DNA of 64,000 nt. Origin: Arthrobacter sp. SLBN-112 (lineage in GTDB: Bacteria; Actinomycetota; Actinomycetes; Actinomycetales; Micrococcaceae). Positions within the stretch are counted from its first letter, which is position 1; every line of letters begins with the position of its first letter. Below the pieces are notes generated by a model. It was not told where the DNA came from and did no database searches. It saw only the letters and a program-made list of their open reading frames with translations. The position numbers and the translations under genes are program-made. Where the stretch lies: the NCBI RefSeq assembly GCF_006715225.1, contig NZ_VFMU01000001.1, positions 1,922,001 to 1,986,000 of the forward strand, in the 5' to 3' direction. This document shows positions 38,182 through 45,805 of the stretch, piece after piece.

Positions 38182-39060
38182 ATGGGACGAGTAACCCAGC
38201 GCCGCAAAGTGCACAAGTATGTTTTGGACGGTTCGCCGAAGGCCCTGGAATACCCGGTCCGGCATCGCGAGGACGTCCTCGCGGTCGAGGAACCCCTGGA
38301 AATCCGGCTGGGCAGCCTTTCCTATTCGGTCACCATGCGGACTCCGGGGGACGACTTTGACCTGGTGGCCGGGTTCCTGGTCTCCGAGGGCGTCATCTGG
38401 GCTGCCGAGCAGCTGGTCTCGCTCCGCTTTTGTGCCGGCGAGGACGAGAACGGCGTCCAGACCTTCAACGTAGTGGAAGCCCAGCTGCGGCCGGACGTCC
38501 CGCTTCCCGACACTGGCCGCAAGGTCTACACATCCAGCTCCTGCGGCATCTGTGGAACCGACTCCATCGAGGCCGTGCAGAAGTCCTCCCATTTCAGCCC
38601 GCGGGCGGACCCGTTGACTGTGGATGCCAAAGTCCTGGCCGCCCTCCCGGGGCTGCTGCGGAAGTCCCAGCGTGTCTTCGAGGACACCGGCGGCGTGCAT
38701 GCGGCTGGCCTGTTCAGGATTGGGGACGACGGCGACCCGCAGCTCCTGTGCCTGCGCGAGGACGTCGGGCGGCACAACGCCGTGGACAAAGTGGTGGGCT
38801 GGGCACTGCGCGAGGGCCTCCTGCCGCTGACCGGAACCGTCCTCCAGGTGTCCGGCAGGGCATCCTTCGAACTGGTCCAGAAAGCTTCCCTTGCGGGAAT
38901 TCCCGTCCTGGCAGCTGTCAGTGCCCCTTCCAGCCTTGCGGTGGAGCTGGCGGAGGCGAACGGGCTGACCCTGGCGGGGTTCAGCCGGGAAACAAGTTTC
39001 AATGTCTACGCCGGGGATTCGCGGATCCTGCGCCCCGCCCCAGCCGTGCCCATTGCATAG
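38182..39060 (+). CDS. fdhD: Formate dehydrogenase accessory sulfurtransferase FdhD
   Basis: Sulfurates the molybdenum cofactor of formate dehydrogenase, using a persulfide carried by the CxxC pair C121/C124 (SSSCGICGTDSIE). 292 residues, full length. Other hallmarks are GDDFDLVAGFLVSEG, REDVGRHNAVDKVVG and VSGRASFELVQKA. AAGGTGGAAC precedes the ATG. As the last gene of the Mo-cofactor run, it implies that a formate dehydrogenase is encoded elsewhere in the genome. Confidence 0.96.
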   Translation: MGRVTQRRKVHKYVLDGSPKALEYPVRHREDVLAVEEPLEIRLGSLSYSVTMRTPGDDFDLVAGFLVSEGVIWAAEQLVSLRFCAGEDENGVQTFNVVEAQLRPDVPLPDTGRKVYTSSSCGICGTDSIEAVQKSSHFSPRADPLTVDAKVLAALPGLLRKSQRVFEDTGGVHAAGLFRIGDDGDPQLLCLREDVGRHNAVDKVVGWALREGLLPLTGTVLQVSGRASFELVQKASLAGIPVLAAVSAPSSLAVELAEANGLTLAGFSRETSFNVYAGDSRILRPAPAVPIA

Positions 39061-39181
39061 GCCGTTTCTGCCGGGATGGCCAAGGCTGCCCTGGAAGGGG
39101 TTGGTTGAGGTGCTGCCAGCGGGTAGATTTGTCCATCGAATGGACGCGATGATCCAGCCACGAGCCTAAAGAGGATTCATA

Positions 39182-42100
39182 TTGCATGACGACCGCAGGA
39201 TCACGGAAGTCCGCCTGGCCAGGTTTGTGCGCGAGCGCATTGCCCCTGCCGTCTACAGTCGGACAGTTCCCCTTGCCCTGAGCAGCTGGGAAGCTCCCGG
39301 CGAACCGGTCCCCGCGCTCGAAGCAATGCGGCAGGAGTTCCAGCCGCAGGAGCACGGCGCCGCGTGGGGCCGGCCCTGGGGCACCACCTGGCTGCGGCTG
39401 CAAGGGGAGGTGCCGGAATCCTGGGGCGGCGGCCCGGACACCACCGTTGAGGTGGTGGTGGATCTTGGGTTCACCACCGAAGCGCCCGGGTTCCAGTGTG
39501 AGGGCATTGCCTGGCGGCCGGACGGGACCATCATCAAGGCCATCTCACCCCGTAACCAGTACATTCCGCTGAAGCTGCTGGGCGGAGGCATGGCAGTGGA
39601 CTTCTACGTGGAGGCGGCAGCGAACCCGGACATGGCGCAGGGCTGGACCTTCGCCGCCACCCCGCTGGGGGACAAGGCGACGGCCGGGGGAGCGCCGCAG
39701 TACCGGCTGGGGAACATCGCCATCGCTGAGCTCAACCAGTGTGTCTGGGAACTGCAGCAGGACGTGTGGACGCTGGCAGGCCTGATGGAACAACTCCCGC
39801 TGGAGCTTCCCCGACGCCATGAGATCCTCCGTGCCCTTGAACGCATGATGGATGTGATGGACCCGGACGACGTTGCCGGCACCGCTGCGGCAGGCAGGGA
39901 TGCTCTCGCCGAAGTCCTGGCCCGGCCCGCGTACGCGTCCGCGCACCAACTGGTTGCCACGGGACATGCGCACATTGACTCGGCCTGGCTCTGGCCGGTC
40001 CGCGAGACCATCCGCAAGTGCGCCCGGACGTTCTCCAACGTCGTGGCACTGATGGATGAAGACCCCAATTTCGTCTTCTCCTGCTCCTCAGCACAGCAGC
40101 TGGCATGGATCAAGGAGTTGTATCCGGAGCTGTTCAGCAGGATCCGGGAAAAGGTGCGGGCGGGCCAGTTCGTCCCCGTCGGCGGCATGTGGGTGGAATC
40201 CGATACCAACATGCCCGGCGGCGAAGCCATGGCGCGTCAGTTCCTGGAGGGCAAGGGCTTTTTCCTGGCGGAATTCGGCATTGAATGCAGGGAGGCCTGG
40301 CTGCCGGACTCCTTCGGATACAGCGCCGCCCTGCCGCAGATCGTGAAAGCCGCGGGCAGCCGGTGGTTCCTCACCCAGAAGATCTCCTGGAACCAGACAA
40401 ACAGGATGCCGCACCACACCTTCAACTGGGAAGGGATCGATGGCACCCGGCTGTTCACCCATTTTCCCCCGGTGGACACCTACAACTCGGACCTGAGCGG
40501 CAGGGACCTGGCCCACGCCGAGCGCAACTACCGGGACCACGGCCGCGGAAGCGTGTCACTGGTGCCGTTCGGTTATGGCGACGGCGGAGGCGGACCCACC
40601 CGCGAAATGCTTGCGGCGGCCGCCCGGACTGCGGACCTTGAGGGATCACCCAAAGTCAGGATCGGCTCAGCGGAGAGTTTCTTCCGGCAGGCCGAGGAAG
40701 ACTACCCGGCCCTGCCCGTTTGGGTGGGTGAGATGTACCTGGAACTGCACCGGGGCACCTACACCAGCCAGGCCAGGACCAAGAAAGGCAACCGGCGCAG
40801 CGAGCACCTGCTGCGGGAAGCGGAGCTGTGGTGCGCCACGGCTGCGGTCCGTGCGGGGGGCGCTTTCAACTACCCGGAGGCAGAGCTTAAGCGCCTCTGG
40901 CAACTGGTGCTGCTGCAGCAGTTCCACGACATCCTTCCCGGCAGCGCCATCGCCTGGGTCCACCAGGACGCCGAGCGGAACTACCAGGCCATCGAAACCG
41001 CGCTCGAAGCAATCATCAGCCGGGCTGCTGCCGCCATGCTGGGGCCGGGTGACCGGCAGTTCCTCCTCAACGCGGCGCCGCATGGCCGAGATGGGGTAAG
41101 CGCGCTGGCTGCAGGAGAGGCCTTGGCGGCCCCGAACCCGGTGCAGGCCACAGCCCACAACGGCGGCTACATCCTGGACAACGGAGTTATCCGGGCCGTG
41201 GTGGACGCCGACGGACTCCTCGCCTCCCTGCGCGACCATGCCAGTGGCCGCGAGGCCATTGCTCCCGGCCAGCGCGGCAACCTGCTGGAGATTCACCGCG
41301 ACACCCCCAACGAGTGGGACGCCTGGGACATTGACGAGTTCTACCGGCGCAACGTCACACCGCTGGTCCACGCGGAGTCAGTCCGGCTGGCCAGTGAAGG
41401 CGGCAGTGCCGCGGTGGTGGTGGAACGGCTGGCCGGCAACTCCCCGCTGACCCAGCGCATCACGCTGGCCACCGGAAGCCCTTCACTGGAAATCACCACC
41501 TCGGTGGACTGGCAGGAGCGCGAAAAGCTGCTGAAGCTTGGCTTTGCCCTCGACGTGCGGGCAGACCGGTCGGCCGCCGAGACCCAGTTCGGCCACGTCT
41601 TCCGGCCCACCCACACCAACACCTCATGGGAAGCTGCGAAGTTCGAAATCTGTGCCCACCGGTGGATCCACGTAGGTGAACCCGGGTACGGCGTGGCGGT
41701 GGCAAACGCATCCACGTACGGCCATGACGTGGGCAGGAGCATCAGGGAATCCGACGGCGGGACCACCACTACCGTGCGCCTGTCCCTGCTGCGCGCTCCG
41801 AAGTTCCCCGACCCCGACGCCGACCGCGGCCACCACGAGCTGACAGTCACCATCCGGCCGGGTGCTGACATTGCCGCCGCCGTCCAGGAAGGGTACCGAA
41901 CCAACCTGGCGCCGCGGCTGGCCAGGGGTGGCTCCGCGGTGGAGCCGCTCTTCTCCGTCAACAACCCCGCCCTTGTCATTGAAGCCGTGAAGCTCGCCCA
42001 GGACGGATCGGGCGATGTGGTGGTCCGGCTTTATGAGTCGCTGGGCGAACGGTCCGCCGGAACCCTCACAGCCAACTTCCCAATGAAGGGCGCGGTGCCG

Positions 42101-42214
42101 ACGGATCTCCTGGAGCGTCCCACCGACGCGCCCGGAATTGTTCCCGTGGACAATGGTGCCCAGCTCACGCTCCGGCCGTTCCAGCTGGTGACGATGAGGT
42201 TTACGCGGAAATAG
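39182..42214 (+). CDS. Alpha-mannosidase, glycoside hydrolase family 38
   Basis: A 1010-residue retaining alpha-mannosidase. The catalytic barrel includes the zinc-site GHAHIDSAWLWPVRET near residue 262, the nucleophile Asp in WLPDSFGYSAALPQI (about residue 375), and FHDILPGSAIAWVHQDAERN; all-beta C-terminal domains complete the family length. No signal peptide is seen, so it is cytoplasmic, acting on imported manno-oligosaccharides or mannosyl compounds. The start is TTG at 39182, with GAGG 7 nt upstream; the overlapping ATG at 39185 is out of frame. It is monocistronic. Confidence 0.95.
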   Translation: MHDDRRITEVRLARFVRERIAPAVYSRTVPLALSSWEAPGEPVPALEAMRQEFQPQEHGAAWGRPWGTTWLRLQGEVPESWGGGPDTTVEVVVDLGFTTEAPGFQCEGIAWRPDGTIIKAISPRNQYIPLKLLGGGMAVDFYVEAAANPDMAQGWTFAATPLGDKATAGGAPQYRLGNIAIAELNQCVWELQQDVWTLAGLMEQLPLELPRRHEILRALERMMDVMDPDDVAGTAAAGRDALAEVLARPAYASAHQLVATGHAHIDSAWLWPVRETIRKCARTFSNVVALMDEDPNFVFSCSSAQQLAWIKELYPELFSRIREKVRAGQFVPVGGMWVESDTNMPGGEAMARQFLEGKGFFLAEFGIECREAWLPDSFGYSAALPQIVKAAGSRWFLTQKISWNQTNRMPHHTFNWEGIDGTRLFTHFPPVDTYNSDLSGRDLAHAERNYRDHGRGSVSLVPFGYGDGGGGPTREMLAAAARTADLEGSPKVRIGSAESFFRQAEEDYPALPVWVGEMYLELHRGTYTSQARTKKGNRRSEHLLREAELWCATAAVRAGGAFNYPEAELKRLWQLVLLQQFHDILPGSAIAWVHQDAERNYQAIETALEAIISRAAAAMLGPGDRQFLLNAAPHGRDGVSALAAGEALAAPNPVQATAHNGGYILDNGVIRAVVDADGLLASLRDHASGREAIAPGQRGNLLEIHRDTPNEWDAWDIDEFYRRNVTPLVHAESVRLASEGGSAAVVVERLAGNSPLTQRITLATGSPSLEITTSVDWQEREKLLKLGFALDVRADRSAAETQFGHVFRPTHTNTSWEAAKFEICAHRWIHVGEPGYGVAVANASTYGHDVGRSIRESDGGTTTTVRLSLLRAPKFPDPDADRGHHELTVTIRPGADIAAAVQEGYRTNLAPRLARGGSAVEPLFSVNNPALVIEAVKLAQDGSGDVVVRLYESLGERSAGTLTANFPMKGAVPTDLLERPTDAPGIVPVDNGAQLTLRPFQLVTMRFTRK

Positions 42215-42231
42215 CGAGTGCGCGACGGCAG

Positions 42232-42246
42232 TTTAAGTGCCTTAAA
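42232..42246. repeat. Palindrome TTTAAG-TGC-CTTAAA
   Basis: A perfect 6-bp inverted repeat with a 3-nt centre, 18 nt after the mannosidase stop. It is A/T-rich in a G/C-rich setting, so more operator-like than terminator-like. Confidence 0.6.
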
Positions 42247-42252
42247 TAGGCT

Positions 42253-42287
42253 GAGTGGGGGCGGTCCCCAACGATCCGCCACCACTC
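42253..42287. terminator. Hairpin in the convergent gap after the mannosidase gene
   Basis: GAGTGG-G-GGCGG pairs with CCGCC-A-CCACTC around an 11-nt loop, with one mismatch. It is strong enough to terminate, though there is no T-tract. It is probably the mannosidase terminator. Confidence 0.55.
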
Positions 42288-42295
42288 ATCCCCCC

Positions 42296-42380
42296 AATGT
42301 GTGCAAAGGCCCCCGGGGCGGCCAGCGCCTTGAATTTATCCCCGTTCGAAAACGCTCGGGCGGCCCCGCCTTCACACATT
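42296..42380. repeat. Long imperfect inverted repeat (85 nt)
   Basis: The outer arms AATGTGTG and CACACATT continue inward as AAAGGC/GCCTT, GGGGCGGCC/GGCGGCCCC and AGCG/CGCT, with small bulges, around an A/T-richer core of about 25 nt. Such an extended cruciform or RNA structure exceeds an ordinary terminator. It lies in the same convergent gap as two other palindromes. Confidence 0.65.
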
Positions 42381-42425
42381 CATGATTGTTTCATATTCTA
42401 ATGATTTTGTGAAAGTGGCTGAAGG

Positions 42426-43163
42426 TTACATTTCGGTAGATGTCCTGCGCCTGCGCACGGTACGCGCGTTGACCACCCTGGCTGCCCAGATCAGTGCCAG
42501 TCCAACGACGTAGCAGAGTACCGCCGTGTAGTTGATGATGAACTCCAGGGCGTCCATGGACGGCGGCACCACCGGGAAGAGCAGGGTGAGGGCCACGGCG
42601 ACTCCGCCCAGGGCTAGCAATGCGGAGGCTGCCCGCACCAGGGCTGGCAGCCGGTTCTGCACCGCACGGACCATTGCCGGCACCAAGGCCAGCCCCACAT
42701 ACGCCGGGTAGGCCCTGCCTGCCGCACCGTAGAACTCAACAAGCGCGAAGTTCCGGCCGTCCTTGTCGGAGATGGCCTTTAGTCCCGCAGATGAACCTGC
42801 GGTGTCCATCATGAAGAAGACGCCAACCAGGACCACGGAGACAGCCAGAAGGACCAGCATTCCGGCCCGTCCCGTAATGAGGCGGTGTGCGCTCTCTGCA
42901 CCGAAGCCTCTGGAGATGCGGATGCCCATGAAGTAGATGGCGCCAAAGATGACGAAGCGCAGCAGCAGGTTGGCCAGGTTGATCCCGCCCAACGCCTGGT
43001 CGATGACGATGTAGGGCTCCTGGATGCTCAGCAGGATGGCCAGGGTCATCAAGGCGAAAATGCCGAAGAGGGAGCGGTTCTCGCCCCGGAGGGTGCTGGG
43101 GATGCGGGCCGCCGCCATAAGGGCGCATATCGCCAGTGTGGTCCACTGCAGTGTCTCGATCAT
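42426..43163 (-). CDS. Multi-pass membrane protein, translationally coupled to an HTH protein
   Basis: 245 residues with about seven predicted membrane helices (for example TLAICALMAAARI, GMLVLLAVSVVLVGVFFMM, and ALEFIINYTAVLCYVVGLAL) and an Arg-rich C-terminus (ARTVRRRRTS). I recognise no named family. Its ATG overlaps the stop of the upstream HTH gene by ATGA, so the two proteins are made in a fixed ratio. The pairing of a DNA-binding-like protein with a membrane protein suggests membrane-based sequestration or signalling, but this is inference. Confidence 0.75.
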   Translation of the reverse strand: MIETLQWTTLAICALMAAARIPSTLRGENRSLFGIFALMTLAILLSIQEPYIVIDQALGGINLANLLLRFVIFGAIYFMGIRISRGFGAESAHRLITGRAGMLVLLAVSVVLVGVFFMMDTAGSSAGLKAISDKDGRNFALVEFYGAAGRAYPAYVGLALVPAMVRAVQNRLPALVRAASALLALGGVAVALTLLFPVVPPSMDALEFIINYTAVLCYVVGLALIWAARVVNARTVRRRRTSTEM

Positions 43164-43891
43164 CCCAGGTTCTCCCAAATTTTTTCTGTCTGCGCTTGGT
43201 CCTGCTCCTGGCGGCGCAGCACTTTGCCCATCGCCTGAAGCCGGTCTCCAGCAAGGGCTGTAAGTTCTCCATCCGAGAGGCTGTCCAGCGCCGCCTGCCG
43301 GGCACCGGGAGGCCAACCGGCCTCCTCCTCCGTAATGATTCCGGTGGCCACCAGCCCGCCTGCCGGCCCCACTCCAGCTGCCAGCGCAGTGGCGACGGCG
43401 AGCTCGGGGGACAGCCGGTTGGCGGTCAACTGGGCGGAATAGTTCTGCGGCGCCACTCCTGTGGAGGCGGAAACGCGGTGCCGCACCTCGCCGTCGTCTA
43501 TGGCATCCACCCAGTTCTTCACCGAGGTGGCATGCGGGGCACGGCTGAGGGGCGCAGCGGCCGCTCCCAAAGCTGCATCCATGGCGGGACGGGCCAGCAG
43601 CGCCCGGAGAAGGTCCGGAGTGGAAACCTGGCTGACCAGCTCGCTCCTGGTGGGTGGGCGCTGCGGGCCCGCCAAGGCGGTGTAGGCGTCAAACCCGGCC
43701 AGCGCGGCGACGGGGTTGATCTTGTATGCGCGGCTGATGCTGACCACTGTGCTCACGGAAACCTTGCCCCGGACCAGCTGCTGCGCCAGCGTGGTCCGCT
43801 TGATCCCGGAGACCCTGCAGACGTCTGCCGTGCTGGCATCGGGCGCGATGCCTTGCAGCCAGCGCTGGAACGCCTTGGCGGAAAGGGTCAT
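43160..43891 (-). CDS. Helix-turn-helix protein, partner of the membrane protein
   Basis: 243 residues. An N-terminal HTH resembles phage or XRE repressors (STADVCRVSGIKRTTLAQQL, then VSVSTVVSISRAYKINPVAA). The remainder is Ala-rich and helical without a recognised ligand domain (LSPELAVATALAAGVGPAG) and ends in a charged helix (LRRQEQDQAQTEKIWENLG). A TAAAAT hexamer on the minus strand (43930-43925) could be its -10. It is divergent from the ABC-F gene, and its promoter lies 35 nt from the ABC-F -35, so it could regulate both. Its biological role is unknown. Confidence 0.72.
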   Translation of the reverse strand: MTLSAKAFQRWLQGIAPDASTADVCRVSGIKRTTLAQQLVRGKVSVSTVVSISRAYKINPVAALAGFDAYTALAGPQRPPTRSELVSQVSTPDLLRALLARPAMDAALGAAAAPLSRAPHATSVKNWVDAIDDGEVRHRVSASTGVAPQNYSAQLTANRLSPELAVATALAAGVGPAGGLVATGIITEEEAGWPPGARQAALDSLSDGELTALAGDRLQAMGKVLRRQEQDQAQTEKIWENLG

Positions 43892-43964
43892 GGAGGGCTC
43901 TCTGCAGAACGGGTGGTGCGGATGATTTTACCGTGCCGCCGGGGCCGCGCCGTGACGGACGATT

Positions 43965-43992
43965 TTGCCCATGGTTCCAGTTCGTCTATAGT
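43965..43992 (+). promoter_or_regulatory. Promoter of the ABC-F leader
   Basis: TTGCCC, a 16-nt spacer and TATAGT; transcription should start near 43999. The first gene codon is 140 nt further on, leaving room for the hairpin described next. Confidence 0.6.
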
Positions 43993-44003
43993 TGATGGTC
44001 GAG

Positions 44004-44049
44004 CCCGCTGGTCCGTACACCCCCCAAGTCCGGACCAGCGGGTTCTTCT
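44004..44049 (+). promoter_or_regulatory. Terminator-like attenuator hairpin in the ABC-F gene leader
   Basis: CCCGCTGGTCCG pairs perfectly with CGGACCAGCGGG (12 bp) around a 15-nt C-rich loop, followed by TTCTTCT. It begins only about 5 nt after the predicted transcription start and lies about 90 nt upstream of the gene. The position suggests premature termination that must be relieved for expression. A frame starting TTG/ATG at 43992/43995 crosses the hairpin and runs in frame, without a stop, into the ABC-F gene. Confidence 0.65.
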
Positions 44050-44141
44050 ATGTCCTGCAGCCCCAGCGGCGCCGCGGCCCGGTTTACGCCGCATCTGCCG
44101 GCCGCCGACGGCTGTCCGGGCAGCGGCGAAAGGACGAATCG

Positions 44142-45803
44142 ATGACTGCAACCCTTGTTGCCAAAGACATCTCGGGTGGCCATGGCCACCGTGTGCTCTT
44201 TTCCGGGCTCTCGCTGACGGTGGCCCCCGGCGACGTGGTGGGCGTCGTGGGAGCCAACGGCGCCGGGAAATCAACGCTGTTGCGCCTCCTCTCCGGCGTC
44301 GACCAGCCGCAGCAGGGCACGGTGAGCCTTGCCCCGTCCGACGCCTTCGTTGGCTGGCTGCCGCAGGAGCACGAGCGGGTTGCCGGCGAAACAGTGGCGG
44401 CCTACATTGCCCGCCGGACCGGCTGCACGGAAGCAACCCTGGAGATGGAGTCCACGGCGGAAGCGCTGGGTTCCGGCGCACCGGGAGCTGACGATGCCTA
44501 CGCCCGTGCCTTCGACCGGTGGATGGCCTCCGGCGCCGCCGACCTGGATGACCGCATCCCGGCCGTGCTTGCAGACCTGGGGCTGGACGCCGGCGCCGAA
44601 GCGCTGATGACGGGACTTTCCGGCGGCCAGGCCGCCCGGGTGGCCCTGGCTGCCCTCCTGCTGAGCCGCTTCGACGTGGTGTTGCTGGACGAGCCCACCA
44701 ACGATCTTGACCTTGCGGGCCTGGCCACTCTGGAAGGCTTTGTGAAGGGGCTGCGCGGCGGTGTGGTGCTGGTCAGCCATGACCGCGAGTTCTTGGCCCG
44801 CTGCGTGACCCGCGTGGTGGAGCTGGACCTGGCGCAGAACAGTGTGGCCGTTTACGACGGCGGCTACGACGCCTTCCTCGAGGAACGCGCCGTGGCGCGG
44901 CGGCACGCACGCGAAAAGTACGAGGATTTCGCCGCCACCAAGGCGGACCTGGTGTCCCGCGCACGGACCCAGCGTGAGTGGAGCTCACAGGGTGTACGGA
45001 ACGCCATGAAGAAGAACCCCGACAATGACAAAATCCGGCGCGCGGCCAGCACCGAGTCCTCGGAAAAGCAGGCGCAGAAGGTCCGGCAGATGGAGTCCCG
45101 GATCGCCCGGCTGGACGTCGTGGAGGAGCCCCGGAAGGAATGGCAACTCCAGTTCAGCATCGGCCAGGCACCGCGCTCCAGCGCCGTCGTCGCCACCCTG
45201 CGCAACGCCGTGGCACGCCAGGGCGACTTCACGTTGGGACCGGTCAGCCTCCAGCTCAACGGCGGCGAACGCGTGGGCATCACGGGCCCGAACGGCGCCG
45301 GCAAGTCCACCCTGCTGCGGCTGCTGCTGGGCACCCAGGCACCGGACGACGGCGATGCCTCCATGGGTGCCAACGTGGCCGTCGGCGAGATAGACCAGGC
45401 CCGCGGGCTGCTCGACGGTGCCCTGCCGTTGGGCGACGCGGTCGAAGCGGTGCTGGCGGATTGGAACAGCGCCGATGTCCGCACCCTCCTGGCAAAGTTT
45501 GGCCTTAAGGCGGACCATACTTCCCGGACGGTGGATTCCCTGTCGCCGGGGGAGCGGACGCGGGCGGCCCTGGCGCTGCTCCAGGCACGCGGCGTGAACC
45601 TGCTGGTGCTGGACGAACCCACCAACCACCTCGACCTGCCGGCCATTGAGCAGCTGGAAGAGGCCCTTGAAAGCTACGACGGCGCGCTGCTGCTGGTCAC
45701 GCACGACCGCCGGCTGCTGGAAAACGTTCGACTCGACTACCGGTGGCACCTGGAAAACGGCACGGTCCGGGAGCTCCACCACACTGCAAGCCAGGAGAAG
45801 TAA
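44142..45803 (+). CDS. ABC-F family ATPase (ribosome-associated type)
   Basis: 553 residues with two ABC ATPase domains and no membrane segments, the ABC-F layout; such proteins act on ribosomes as translation factors or antibiotic-protection factors. Walker A motifs are GANGAGKST (about 37-45) and GPNGAGKST. Signatures are LSGGQAARVAL in the first domain and the variant LSPGERTRAAL in the second, each followed by LLDEPTNDLDL or VLDEPTNHLDL. A charged linker of about 80 residues joins them. AAAGGA lies 7 nt before the ATG at 44142. It ends 2 nt before an exporter gene. The leader hairpin favours a resistance-type, inducible role. Confidence 0.9.
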   Translation: MTATLVAKDISGGHGHRVLFSGLSLTVAPGDVVGVVGANGAGKSTLLRLLSGVDQPQQGTVSLAPSDAFVGWLPQEHERVAGETVAAYIARRTGCTEATLEMESTAEALGSGAPGADDAYARAFDRWMASGAADLDDRIPAVLADLGLDAGAEALMTGLSGGQAARVALAALLLSRFDVVLLDEPTNDLDLAGLATLEGFVKGLRGGVVLVSHDREFLARCVTRVVELDLAQNSVAVYDGGYDAFLEERAVARRHAREKYEDFAATKADLVSRARTQREWSSQGVRNAMKKNPDNDKIRRAASTESSEKQAQKVRQMESRIARLDVVEEPRKEWQLQFSIGQAPRSSAVVATLRNAVARQGDFTLGPVSLQLNGGERVGITGPNGAGKSTLLRLLLGTQAPDDGDASMGANVAVGEIDQARGLLDGALPLGDAVEAVLADWNSADVRTLLAKFGLKADHTSRTVDSLSPGERTRAALALLQARGVNLLVLDEPTNHLDLPAIEQLEEALESYDGALLLVTHDRRLLENVRLDYRWHLENGTVRELHHTASQEK

Positions 45804-45805
45804 CC

